This document shows, piece by piece, positions 47,301-60,480 of a DNA stretch of 64,000 nt. Source of the DNA: Drosophila persimilis. Its lineage: Eukaryota; Arthropoda; Insecta; Diptera; Drosophilidae. The stretch is taken from contig NW_020825329.1 of NCBI RefSeq assembly GCF_003286085.1, forward strand, positions 1,240,001-1,304,000, in the 5' to 3' direction. Within the stretch, counting starts at the first letter, position 1, and the number at the start of each line of letters is the position of its first letter. The notes under the pieces are model-generated. The model was not told the origin of the DNA, ran no database searches, and worked only from the letters and a program-made list of their open reading frames with translations. A program made the position numbers and the translations under genes.

Positions 47301-48517
47301 ACATGCATGTCGCAGAAATAGAGACAATTAGTAGGAGTTAGATCTAAACAGGATATACATACATACATACATATATACAATGCATGCCCAATCTGTATGT
47401 GCAAATATGTATGCATGCATAAATATGTACACTTCTTGGCAAAATGAATAATGAAGGACGTTGTAGGGCGATGAAAATTCACGATGTACGTATGTTTAAT
47501 ACGAGGGTTTGTACATATGTATATTTACTATGTGCCGTCGCGAGCAGAGTCACATAAGAAAACTCTCATTTAATTGGTCCTACTACAACCACACAGAGGC
47601 ATATGTAGTTAAGATAATACATATTTGTATGTGTGTGAAATGAGTCTCTGTCTCTGTTTGACAGAGAGAATGAAAGAGACAGGAAAGCCCATAGAGTTTG
47701 CGTTACATATGTATGTACGTGTGTGAAAATATCTGTTGTGTCTGCTTAATTGGTTGGATTTGTAATTAACATTTTGCCGAGCAAAGCGGCGATTCCTCCC
47801 CTTTGCATGTAATGTGGGGTGGGTGGACTGGCCACGCTAACGAATCACGTATTCCGAGCCGACCCCCAGCCAGTAATAACAACGCCAACGAATGGGGTGT
47901 GGTGTACTGGGTGGGGGAGTACTAAAGGCAGCAATTAACTCTACTCTACTCATCACACTCACACTGCACACCACCACCAGTACACAGCAAAAGAAGTGAC
48001 AGACTTTTATTTTGGTGGAAAAGCACAGGAGAAACCCAATGATAGCAGCCACACACAATACTGATGGGAAGGAAGGGGATGGGATGCGGTGGATAGCATA
48101 GCAGGTGTGGAGGAGAAGATGAGGACCGACCAATCATGTCGCGCGTTGGTGGTTGTCGCGCACTGTTGCTTTACTCTTCTGTTTCTGATGCTTTCTCAGC
48201 TCTGACAAGCAGCATCTGAGATTGAGAATGAGAATATGAAAGAGAAGGAAAGAGAAAAAGCAGCGAACTAAGCTCGTTTCGCTGTCGTCATTGTTTTTGC
48301 CTTTGCTTAATTACTCGGCCGAGCAAGTTCGGATCGGTTCGGTTCGCTTCGTTTCGACAACCGAACCGCGCTGAATTGTCATTGGCTAATTAGAGTTCTG
48401 CTCCTGCTAATTACGTGAGGTCAGACGGTCGTCATCCATCGCAATCAAAGTTCTTTTAATTGGTGAGGAGCAATTGAAACGGTGCAAAAAAAACATCGAG
48501 AGAATAACATAACTCAC

Positions 48518-48720
48518 CTGCTGTCCTTGGGGTACGTACGTGCGTACGTTTCGCTAGCGAACGGGTTGTCAGCTGTTCTGATTCTCTTAGTCTTTCCTCC
48601 AGCACCTAGGCGTTAAAAAGGCATTGCGCAGCATTGCCGATTCGTTTCGATTCGATGTGTTTTTAATATTGTTGATTCTCGTGTGAATTTCCAATTGGAT
48701 TTGTTTTGAGAGGGTGTGTT
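48518..48720 (-). other. Candidate 5' non-coding exon (zfh2 or a promoter-proximal exon)
   Basis: The - strand has a near-perfect donor (GGACAGCAG|GTGAGTTA) whose first intron base is at 48517. Upstream sequence (toward 48720) is less AT-rich than its surroundings and has no long open frame, as in a 5' UTR. The right limit and start site are guesses. Confidence 0.35.
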
Positions 48721-49551
48721 GTGGCATTGGTTAAATCGACAGTTAGTGGTTTTTACGTAGTCGTACTATTTTTGTACTATTTTATGTTATGCTTAATATT
48801 ATAGGAACTTTTGAATCGAGCGTATGTAGGCGTGGACGAGTTTGTAGATTGGCCTGCAGCACCTGGGGATGGTTCAGTTAACAAATCTATATATATCGCT
48901 CCTTGTCCGGTCGAAACAATAACACAATACAACAATACTATATATGTACATATGTACGGAACAACAGCAGGTTGGGAACGATCTTTTCTGCGAATAAAGG
49001 AGGGTTGGAAGGGAGGTGGGAAGGCAGGGAATGGAAGAGACAGGATATTGAAGCAGGACATTAGGGGAGAGATCGCCACACAGCGACAACCCAAAACAGG
49101 ATCCGAAATTTATGTGATTGAGGGTGTAATTTCCGTGACCAGCGACAGGTAAGAGGGAACAGGCGGCAGGTGAGCGACCTGCTGTTGCCAATCGACCAAG
49201 AGGGGGGCGCTTGGCGTGCCAACAGGAAGCGCTCGAATGTGAAGATTCACTCAGTGGTTGAGAAGGAGAATGGATATTTAATTCTTAAGCGATGCAGAGG
49301 AAAAAGGATGGAACTGAATATTCTTAGGTGTTGCACATATATGTATACATATGCATGTATGTACATGTAGCAGAAGCGTACATAGTTGGTACAGCTTCGA
49401 CCAGAACGAGAATAAGCGAGCAAGCGAGAGGGCGATCTAATTTGCAAACTTTTTTTTTGAGTTTTTTGCATTTTTAATGTCAACACTGTTACTCCCATTT
49501 GGCTTCTTATAACGAGAGACAGTTGTCTCTTTTTTATGCATGCACTCGCGC

Positions 49552-49583
49552 GCACACACACACACACACGCACGCACGCACAC
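49552..49583. repeat. CA/CG-type dinucleotide microsatellite
   Basis: A run of CACACA with CACG interruptions between CTCGCG and CACATTTAC. It is an alternating purine-pyrimidine tract able to adopt Z-form DNA. Confidence 0.9.
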
Positions 49584-49638
49584 ATTTACTCAAAGTCCCG
49601 CACTTTTCCTCACCCTAAACAGACACAAAGCACAGTCG

Positions 49639-49639
<1 letters not shown>

Positions 49640-49669
<30 letters not shown>
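49640..49669. repeat. (GA)n microsatellite
   Basis: About 15 uninterrupted GA dinucleotides followed by more GA-rich DNA to 49720. Long GA runs bind GAGA factor and CLAMP in Drosophila, so a regulatory role is possible but not shown. Confidence 0.9.
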
Positions 49670-49672
<3 letters not shown>

Positions 49673-52146
49673 GGAAAGAAAGATAGAGAGGAAGGGGAGA
49701 GAGTGAGAGTGAGAGATATAGAGTCCTTTTGCATACACTTCTCTAACCGTACCACGTGCTCATTATTCCGACGAGAGAGCGCATTGCAATCGCCCGCGCA
49801 CCCTTTTCTTGTTGCTGCCAGTGGGTGGCGCTCCTTTTTTTTTATTGCTATGCGGTACGGTTCGGAATGCAATTAAAATAAAAGAAACTACTCCCTGCCA
49901 CCCTGTCTTTGTTCGCTCCGCTCACTTTTCAATAAGTTTAATTGAAATTAACTATTCTTGTTGCCAGGGTACACGTACATATTATAGTATGTACTAGTGT
50001 GTATGGAATACATGCATAACTATTTGAATTTAAATTTGAATAGAAATTCATGGATTTGATTTTGGCAAGGGCTCTAAAACATTGTCCTTTTACGTCAAGG
50101 CTACAATAACCAGAATTTTTCACTTTTTTGGATTATCATCTTCTTTGAAGATGATACTTTGATACAAGTGGTAAATAAATGACGAACTCTTCGTCTTAAA
50201 ATTGCTTTATGCTTTTTAATACATTTATTTTTCCCTCTTTAGCCTGCTCTGCTTTTATCTCTCCTTATGAATTTTTGTTCATTCGTTATTGATTCTGAAG
50301 TACAAGTTATTTAAAGCAATTTTCTAGTTTTTCCAAATACTTAAAGCGTGGCCCCATCTCCCAGAAGTCTCCTGTTCCTGCAATAGGCACGATAGTTACA
50401 CACACACACACACACCTTTGCATTCATCGTGAGGGATGGAGTTTGTGAAATGCGTAGCGATGCTAAGGATCGGGTTAGGTGCAGAAGGGCCTCAAAGCGT
50501 GGCCACCCTTTCCGAGAACCGGCAATCACTGGAGTCCTGGATCAAGGCAGAACACAGCCAGAAGGATAGTATGCACTTGAAGGTGTTATTTATTCCGGGT
50601 CGTCGCATGTATGCATTTCTATGCCTCCGATGTACATGCATACATATACATATAGTTAACGTGAGAGACAAATTCTGAACACTTTTTATCCTTAGAAATG
50701 TTTTTGTTGTTTTTGTTCACTATTAAATACATCACAGATACGATTTTCAGAAGGGTATATTCAGGTAGAGACATGCACGGTCACGGCGGCACCTTCGTCC
50801 CAACCACACACACGTTACTCACACACACAGTGCCACATTTATGCTTCATAGATATGGAAGTGGAATAACAGTATCTACACATTTATTATTCTTTCCATTT
50901 AAATTAGCTTGCTTTGTTTTATAATCGACAAATTCGACTTCGCGGCATTTTAGCGTTTCACTTTTGTCTTGTTGTCCTGGCTTAGACGTCCACTTGTTTT
51001 CAAATGGTTTCGAACAGATTTGCAATCGTTATTTGCAATTGTCTGCTCCGAAATACGCGTTTAGGTTAGGCTTAGAGCTGCCTGGTGCATTCTCATTCAA
51101 CAAACTTCAGCCAAATCACAGGAACAGTAAAAGTCACAGGCACGGCAACTCAGAACTCACCATCCGACCCGCATCCGACTCGTTCAACGGTTTTTTTTCG
51201 ACAGAGGTACAGATACAGATACAGAGAGAGTCACAAGAGAGCTGCACGCGCTCGTTCTCACTTGATTTCGCTCTGTTGCGGTTTGTTTGGTAGGCAAGAG
51301 AATCAGTTTTCTCTTTCTCTTGATTCAGCGACCAAGAGGGGGTAGGTGCTGGAAATCAACTTTGGCCAGGTATGTCAGTACCTTAACTTGTTTACTTGCT
51401 CTTGCTCTCTTTTACTCTTTGGACGGATTGAGTTGGAATCGAAGCATGCGTACTGAAGAGAGTCTCAAAGTAATCGTAATGGGGTAATTATTGCCACGCA
51501 GAGTGGTAATTACGAAAGAGGGAGACAGACAACGAAGAAATGATAAAACAATGTACCAATGTGCTTTATTGCTCTCAATGTGGATCTCTCTCTCTTACTC
51601 TCACTCTCTCCCTCTCGCACACTTCGCTCACTTCATGTGTGTGCGTGCGTCTCTCGTGTGGGAGTAGCTGGGCAATCATCGTTCATTATTTTCTTGTACA
51701 TTTATATACATACATACATACATATGTACATACCATAACTGCCGTCGGAAGTTGAGGGCTTCAACGAGCAGAAGCTGAATGTTTGGGGGGATTCTTCGCT
51801 TGTGCAATATTCACCAATCATTCGTTTTAAAAACCATTTTTAAGCAATTATAAATTCTCTGCCTCATTATTGAACTATTCTTGTATTTTTTGTTGTTCTT
51901 TCGTTTGTATTAGACCTGGTTTCACCCAGTTTAACTTCTTATGAGCCCAGCACAGGTACCATTTCCATTTTTCTGTAGTAAATTTTACAACTAGGAAAAA
52001 AGCGTAACACAAATAATCCAAACTTCACTAAATACATATGTATTTACATACCATATAATTCAATTCGGTGACAAAGTTATGCCAGTATTATTGTTCACTG
52101 TTTTTTTAAGGGCGTAAGACACAACATTTTATCCGGTAAATGGATC

Positions 52147-52392
52147 AATTTATCAAAAGGTTGGCTAATTTTTTTATATTTTACTTCCTGATATTTTATA
52201 ATTAAAAAAAAAAAGTTTTAAAGTAACTAAACATACGAGTTCTTAGCACATTAATGAAAAGAGGAGTGCAATTTATCAAAAGGTTGGCTAATTTTTTTAT
52301 ATTTTACTTCCTGATATTTTATAATTAAAAAAAATAAGTTTTAAAGTAACTAAACATACGAGTTCTGAGCACATTAATGAAAAGAGGAGTGC
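52147..52392. repeat. Two-copy tandem duplication, unit about 123 bp
   Basis: AATTTATCAAAAGGTTGGC starts at 52147 and again at 52270. The two units match nearly throughout, including an A-run and ACATACGAGTTCT, and end GAGGAGTGCAA. They differ by the A-run and a T/G change (TTCTTAG versus TTCTGAG), so the duplication is recent. Confidence 0.95.
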
Positions 52393-55300
52393 AAATGCAA
52401 CTAATTTTAGAGCCCCTTTAGTTTAAAAAATGTAAAACGGAGTAATAAAATGACGCTTAAATATTAAATAAAAAATGTATTAATTCGTCGAATAAAATCG
52501 CTATGGAAAAACCTTAAGAACCGTGTCAAGTTTCATTCACATCGGTCGCATCATATCAGGATAACGATTTTTACGATTTATCCGAGTACTATATAATACT
52601 GTTAAACTTGTTCAAATATCGTCTCAGACAGGTTTTTTTGTTCGAACACTCTCACTGCCTTGGCAGCTTTCTAATAGTAGATCGAATCCAGCGGATAAGA
52701 TTCAGTCGGAGTTGAAAGTCACAAATAGCTCTGAAACTAATAGCTAGTTTGCAAAAGAACAGATAGAATGACAGTCGGACATGGTTAAAAATCAAGGTTA
52801 TATGTGTATAGAATTTATTACAAATCACCTAGTATTTCCCAACAAATATAAATATAAATAAACACACACTAATAAATTACATTATATTAATAGCCGAAAT
52901 TCTTATTTAATCACGAAACGACAAGACACGGAAGATCTGACCTCTCAGCTAGATACTTGAAAATCTAGTACCATTAGACTAGCTTAAATTGAAAATATGC
53001 TCGACAATATATATGTATGAGGCGTTGTTTTCTTCTATGGTTAATCCGCCTAATATTATAATAGCTAAAACGTTGAAAGGGTTAAAGAAAATACAAGCTT
53101 TTAAGAAGAAAACAAGCTTTTTTCAACACTATCGAATTGAGAAAAAGTTTGGATATGTACAAATTTAAATATGTAGAAAAGTATACATAATCTACCGACC
53201 TAGCAAAAAACATCCAAAGCGGTAAATGTATTCCAGCCAGAATGAAGATAATGTACCTACATTATACATACCTATATCTACATATGTACATACTAAGAAA
53301 AATCTGCTCATGCCATATAGTTAATATTCTCAGGATCGGAAAATTTTACCGTAGTTTTATGCGTTACCACAAGACTCAAATTATCTATGAATTCTTCTTT
53401 TTCGGGGGCAGCTTTTCTGGCTGATTTTTATAAATGCATTTCGATATTACTCTTCTTCTGTGATTGTATGGAAAAAAACGTGGTCTCCATGTAATCCTTT
53501 CTCTTCTTTCTAAGATGGGCGAACGAGTCGAAATCCGACCACTAAGCTGAACATTATAATAATCTATCCGAAACAAAAGAACATATGTACATGTTTTTGT
53601 ACATATGTACGTGGCTTTAGTTTCATTTAAATAAAACCGAATTCGTCATCAAGCGCCATTTTATTTACTGGCAAATCAGGAAAGAATGAAGCTGGAGCTG
53701 GAGCAGGAGCAGGTTCGTACCCCATTTCCCCAAGATGCGATGCGATGTGACACGATGCTCCACCCTTTGCATTCGTATACACTCACACACACAACACACA
53801 TTCGCACATGATCCTGCAGTCGGCGTCGTAATCGAATGCATATATTCTCATTTCGCTGGAAAAAGTCAAAACTGAAAAAAGGAGCCAGCGAATAAGGCAG
53901 AAACGTAAAATTCGCGTCTGCGTTTACGCTTTTTAACTAGAAATGAATAAAACACGCATGTTGGATGGGATAGGAGTAGAAGTAGGTGGGTATGTAAGGG
54001 AACTGTAAAGGGTATGGGATGCGAATCGGTGGGGAGGTAAACGTAAACCCCTTTTTTGCAAACCACACTACACTCCCTCTCTCACTCACTCTCGCTTTTA
54101 CTCACTTGCTATGTATCTGTATATGTGTGCATGCATGTATGTATGTATGGTTATATGTACTACTGCATATGTATGTATTTGTATGTATAAGTGAGTGGGA
54201 GGGGAGGAAGGAAGGGGAGTCAGCATCCAACAGCTGTACCACTGACAGTCAGCCCCCAAGCGTCAGCAGTATCAGGCGACGATATAGCAATGACGACGGC
54301 GGTCGGTCGTCAATTGCAAAGGCTGAGGGAGACAGAGTGTCCTGAGTTTCGTTTCGTCTTCCTTTTTTCTTTTCTTTTTTTTACTAACAAGCCAGTATCT
54401 TTAACTCCTTTCCTTTGAATTACGTATGTATGGTTGTATGTAAATATGCATATCTATATACGAGAGCGCTCATACATATGTACATTTTGAGATCCACTTG
54501 GCCCCACACATTTAAATACATATGATGCGAATGTACGCGCATTAAAATTTGCACGTATGTACGTATGTATGTATGATGAACTATGTGCATGAACATGTAT
54601 AAGTTTGCTCATTTCGCGGTCATGAGGCGAACACACAGACACACATGCATATGTACACATATACATATATGTATTTTCAGAAGGCTTGGACTGGGTTGGG
54701 GGCTTGCCATTTTCCATTTCCCAGCATGCTGACTGGTCGCTTTGAGTACAGAGTACATATATGTATATGTCGGCTGGAGGCAGTTTTCCGTTTTAATTTC
54801 GCGACAAAATGTGACTGGGAGTGTGGGTGATGCGTGGGTGCTTCCATTTGGAGTGGGAGGGCTAGGTACAGTTAGCTCCAGTGGCATACGAGTGCATTTA
54901 TAAACATGCTTTTGAGGCCCAAATTTATAGCACTATTACACTAGCTACTTCCATAATTATAACAGTAACGACTTTTGTTGTTTAACGTTTCCAAGTGTCG
55001 AAATAAAAGGAAGAAGTTTTATATTTTTTTAAATCGAACATTATCATTGGTCATTATTAAAATAAAATTTTTTTGTTGACTTTAACGTCAGTATGGTAGG
55101 TATCAATTTGAAACCATTCTGTTCAATTACTTTTTTTTGTATTTATTTGTAAAATATGTCCAATGTTTGATGATTTTTTAAAAATGATTTTGTTGTTTGA
55201 CTGAGTATATGGTATAGATGTAGTGCCTTGAACCAACAAATCAGATTGTATTTTAACTGGTTGACAAGTTAGCAGGCGCATATGTCAAAGACAAAGCAGG

Positions 55301-58300
55301 AGTTGTTTGTACTAATAGTACGTTGCCCCCTATTGCATTCAGATACATACATATATGTACATATGCATGCGCACACTCGGAGTGTCTGCTAACATATAGT
55401 ATCTCCCAGATTAAATTCTACACTTATTACCACCCGAAAAATTGTTTACCCGCGAAGACTAGTCGCACTCACATACAACCATGTTTGCATATTAATTAAT
55501 TACACAAATCATTAACAAATAATTGTGCACAGCCATAAAACAGATAGAGCCCATTGAGATGAACTGGCACCGTACGGCGACCACTCCCCGAAATGCATTT
55601 GCATGATCATCGGAGCGGTGCTGAGCGGTAAACGATCGGTAAATAATAGAGTATACAGTATGTACATAGATGGCTGTGTGAGTGCCTGAGTCTTGTTGGG
55701 TTTTCAGAAAGAAAACTACATTATAACTGATCGTGCTCATCATATATGTACATACATGTGTACCTACAATTACAGTATACCTATCTGTATGCGTGCGCTT
55801 TAGTGTGTGGGTAGTGTGGGATATATTAAATAAATACAGGTGATCAAACAAACTGCAAACGCTTGAGTCGCGTTCGGCTTCAGTCCGGACAACGCACGAA
55901 CTCATGGAGCCATCGTAATTGGTTGAGATATTCATGGCTTTAATGATTAGATTTCCAAGATTCCATTCCGAATACATTGTATATATATATACATGCATTT
56001 GTACTACCAATATTGTACAGTATATTTAACGGAAGGGACTTCTGACAACGCACAGGCGATAGTAATCTTCATCGCTGGCCGCTAAGAAAAGACAGATACA
56101 TATTTCAAAACAGTAACTTATTACCTTCTAGCAAGAAGAATGATTCGAACCAGAAAAAACACATCTAGTATATAGTACAACATACATCCCCAAGACAGGC
56201 CTCACATCAGCAGACCAGGCCTACTATGATCAGATTGCTTGCATATTTATAGATTCATTGAGTCCGATCCGGACCGGTCCGTCCATCCATTCATTAACCC
56301 ATTCAATCCGATTATCGGTGTGAGAGAGACTCTCTTTACGGATAGTTTTCACAGCTCAAATGAATTTTTGTTACCGAACTTTTAAGGTGATAAAATGCTA
56401 ATTCGGATCACATATTTTGTTTGGCTCTGCCCTTCTCCGATCACACAGACAAACGATGCTACACTCCCAAATCCGATACAGTCTTTAACAAGAATGATTG
56501 ACGGAAGACACACTTACATACATAGTTTCCAGTAAGAAGAATTCATAATTTTGTTTTCGTAAAGCAAAACGAGAAATACTATACATACTAGTTTCTGGGG
56601 AGAAGTTCTTGTTTGTATTTCCAAGTTCCAATATCACGGTACGGTACTCTCCTCGGGAGATACAATATAAATACATTTCTGGGTATCTACCAGTCGGGAC
56701 AAACAATGGAGGGTTTCGGGGTTCTTTGTGATATCGCAGGTGCCCCATGTCCCTGTGCGTGTGGCTAGATGTTATGAATGAAATCGTAAATTTCTGAGCT
56801 ATTAGGCTTTGTGAATATGATGATAGAATATATGATTAGTTTGAGTGTTTATGCTTTAAAATGGATAGATATTTCTAGATATGAATATCCCAAAACGAAT
56901 TTTTTGTTGTCTTGCATCCAGAGTATACACATATACATAGATATGTATGTATATATGTATTTATGCACATATTTAAGTATGGTCCTCTCCTCTCCCAATT
57001 CTAGTCTATGATTATGATGTATTTATACGATTTCACCTTTCCGATCGGTTGCCTCATTTGGTGTTATTATTTTTGATTATGTTGTTGCTTTTCTTGGGTT
57101 CGGTTCGATTCGGTTCGACACTTCTTCTCCTTCGCCTCTGTTTTGTAACTGTTCTGTTCGCTCTCTATGTGGGCTGACACTTTTCCCGTTGACAATTTAT
57201 TGATACTCGTATGATACGGCGTTCGTTCCATTCCCACTTTTCATTGACGAGAATTGCCTTCTGACTACCCTACGTGTCCCGCTTAGCCCACACATTTTTG
57301 TGCGTGTGGCTCGAATACCTGGGGTCGCTTGAATACCACCTATATACCTGTATATTGGTAGGTATACCTGTGTAGCTGTATCTGTATATTTATGTGACGG
57401 CTGTGCCAGCCACATTGCTGAGATGAACATAATATTATGGATGATTCTTTGTTTGATTTGATCGTTTGTCTATTCCCAGTTAATACTATAGCCATATTAA
57501 GGGAATGTGTTGAAGATTAAAGTTTGTAGTAGTATTATCGAAACATACAAGTGTACAAGTGTATACTTGTCACATGTACATACATATGTATGTATCAAAG
57601 CCATGAGCAAAAGCAACGAAGCACAGGGAAACTGGGCTCTGGTCAGCAACAAAAAAAAACAACAACAATCAGAATCCGGGAGTGACAGCGAAACGTGAAT
57701 GAACTGAACTTGACCGAAATTTGGTGTAAGAAAGTATTGGGATTGGGGGTGTGTTAACCGGTCAATCGCCGGGTTTGACAGCGACAGCCATTCCACTGCA
57801 CGAGTCTTTAACGTAAGACGGACATTTTTCGAGGTTGTGTGTTTTGTTATCGTAAACTTGTATTACCCTTTTAAAAAATTAGGCTCGTGCCGTGCAAAGT
57901 ACATGATATTATAGACCTCATAGCCCACCCTTTGCTTTATTTTGTTTTCATTTTGCTCATTTTGTATGTCTGTTACTACCGCCGATACATATCTATTTAT
58001 ATGAAGATTGGTCTAGAACCTTTACACAGAGGCAGATTATCGCCAGATTATCCAAGCTCGATCAAAAGTAATCGTTTCTAAAGTTCGGAGTTCAACTTGA
58101 CTTAACCCTTCCATAGACAAGCTCCCTTTTATTTATTTATTATTTATTTATTATTTATTACATTGCCTGGATTGGGAATCTATGACTGGATTCGAGTAGT
58201 AGTAGTATTTCTGTAGTATTTCCATTTTCCGCATACGTTTTAAAAGCACAAAATGGGGACAGGGCAGTCTGGACGTTCGGTTGGGTAGAGCGGTTTTCAA

Positions 58301-59013
58301 TTAAATTCGTTTAGTGTGTCACTTAGCAAACGATGATGGTGAAAATGCTGATACTTTACGGTTCTTAATCCCAAATTAATGCCCAAGCAAATCTGTGCGG
58401 GTGAGCCACATTTGCGTTGCTTTATTTGTTATGCTTTTTTAATTCCGGAAGTCAAACGCCTTTGTCCACCACAGTCTCGTCTCCCCTATTTCGTTCATTT
58501 AAAACTCTGTTAAAACAATTATAATTGAAACGCAGCCTCTCCTTGCCCAATTCCGGGTCGGCAGCAATCAGAGCATCCCCATCCCATCCCTCAATCTCGA
58601 CGTCCGGCTGCATGCCGGCTGCCTGCCCGTTGCCCGCTTGCCCTTGACCGGAATTGCCAGCATAATTATCCGTTTACCGTTTTGCGCCATTATTACCACC
58701 ACGACAACATAATTAATTAAAATTTTGTTAAATCTCTTTAGCTCAGTTGGTCTGGTCTTTGCTGACATTGTCGCTTTTCTCCTTCCATATTCCAGCTGTA
58801 ATGACCATTCCTCTCCATCGAAGGCAGCGATCACTTATTTGGATGGTATATTAATGAATCTTTTTGCGTTCTCAAAGGGTCCTCCATCAGTGGATAAATT
58901 GTATAGTGGTCACCAATTCCTTCAGAAGGCATTTTGAGAGCTCTAGAGAATTTACACCAACAAATTCTAGCATCATCGTTAGTCAGTAAATTCTGATCCA
59001 GTGCATCATTTTT

Positions 59014-59110
59014 GTCCAGCGGGGCAGACGGACATGGCTATACAGACTCAGCTTTGGATGCTGATCGACAATATATAGAACTTATTGCGTAAGTCGTAAT
59101 GGGTTCCAGT
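59014..59110 (-). mobile_element. DINE-1-like fragment
   Basis: CAGACGGACATGGCTATACAG, then TTGGATGCTGATCGACAATA and a degraded form of the CTTTATGGGGTCG block match the end region of intact copies. Confidence 0.6.
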
Positions 59111-60011
59111 TCCATCATTACAATCATCTCAACAATTCAGATTTTGCCCTGCTCAAGGGTAAACAACTCTAGAATAATTCCGTGTGAATTAACCCAATCG
59201 GTTACCTGCTGAGGCAACAATATCATCTATCGATGTGTGTAAAAAAGGTGCTGAACCTACACGGCATACATATGTATAAAAGTGTAAATAAACAGAGCAA
59301 CAGAATCTGAGCCCATTAGGTTTACGTGCATAGGTATGAATGTACGTATGTAGCATGGATTCCCTGGGTACCAGAAGCAAGTTTCCATTGTCTAGCCCTG
59401 CAGGTAGACGTATTTCGGTCTGGCTCAGGTTGCTTGCGCTGTGCTTCCGGTTACAAGAAATAATACTTCCCAGTTATATATGAAACTCGTAGGAATACGC
59501 ATTTGGCAAACAAATTCTTGCTTATAACGTGGATTCACTAGACTACTATTATTAATATTATTTAATTTGGACCTTCGACCAGATAAAGTGTACTGGACTG
59601 GATCTTATACGATAATTTCCATAATTCTATGTATCTGCAGATGACACAAGTACACGATTGATCCTATTAGTATTGATAGATTAGATCTTTTCAGAGCTAT
59701 AAATTTATACATTGGACGAGGGTATTACAGAGAAGCGAATTACTATAGCATGTTACTGTACTAATAGAAGATGTTACGCTATGAGTTGCGGCACCTATAA
59801 AAAAAAGAGCAGATTGATTTGCTTAATAGGACAGGCAAAACAGACTGCGATATCTCTCACTTGAATGAGAAATGGGGAAAGCATATAGGGAAAGAGAGGA
59901 ACCACGACCGCTAGTTATTTGATTATAATTTTAGAATACCAACACCAGCCGTTATATCTGGGATCTGGAGCCGTTGTATATCCGCCAGGGGCGCACACTG
60001 GACGAGGAAGA

Positions 60012-60290
60012 GTGTGTGAAAGAGACAGAGAGAGAGAGAGAGAGAGATAAATAGAGAGAAAAAAAGCGCATGGAAGAGGTAGCTAGCCACTGAATTGATC
60101 CGATCTGATCCAAATTCGAAAATCTGGTATATATGGTCATTCTCTATGGTTCTACGCCCTGTATGGAACGAAACATAATTTTGAAAATTTTGTTTCACGC
60201 CTGTCACGGAAGTATCCACAAAAAAATTATATTGCTCTACCTCTAATAGTCTCTCAGAACGGACAGAAAATTGCTGTATCGACTCAGTAT
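60012..60290 (-). mobile_element. DINE-1-like fragment, decayed
   Basis: GTGTGAAAGAGACAGAG, TAGCCACTGAATTGATC, CTGATCCAAATTCG, ATATGGTCATTCTCTATG, TAATAGTCTCTCAGA and GTATCGACTCAG occur in the same order as in intact copies, with heavy divergence and deletions. Confidence 0.7.
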
Positions 60291-60458
60291 GAATGGAATG
60301 GTCTAAATTAGGAAGCAATGATCATCGAAAAATAAGTTGAGCTTTAGACCTATGTGAGTCGTTAAATTGACGAAAATGCTTGAAGTTTCAGATAAAATAC
60401 GAGTATTAACGGATTAACCAATTTGCTGGATTTCACTTCCTATTCATTTTATTAGTAA

Positions 60459-60480
60459 GGGGGGGGGGGGGGGGGGGGGG
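60459..60480 (+). repeat. Run of 22 G
   Basis: An uninterrupted G homopolymer between ATTAGTAA and CGAATATT. It can form a G-quadruplex and is prone to length error in sequencing. Confidence 0.95.

Larger units (their letters stand above)
36219..48517. other. Gene-free stretch between candidate 5' exons
   Basis: No coding region is supported. It holds two near full-length DINE-1-like copies (36409-37530, 40204-41306), a Tc1-like relic (39347-40133), CATA microsatellites, a TTTAGGG-like tract (45071-45096) and a GAGA-rich stretch at 45310-45600 with a TATAAAA box. The 161-codon frame at 37928-38413 has no recognisable domain. Confidence 0.6.

Noticed and set aside
48811..49152. 113-codon + strand frame ending near a CAG|GTAAGA donor
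   Set aside because: It begins at a non-ATG-like context, overlaps - strand frames of similar length and shows no domain; the donor match alone is insufficient.
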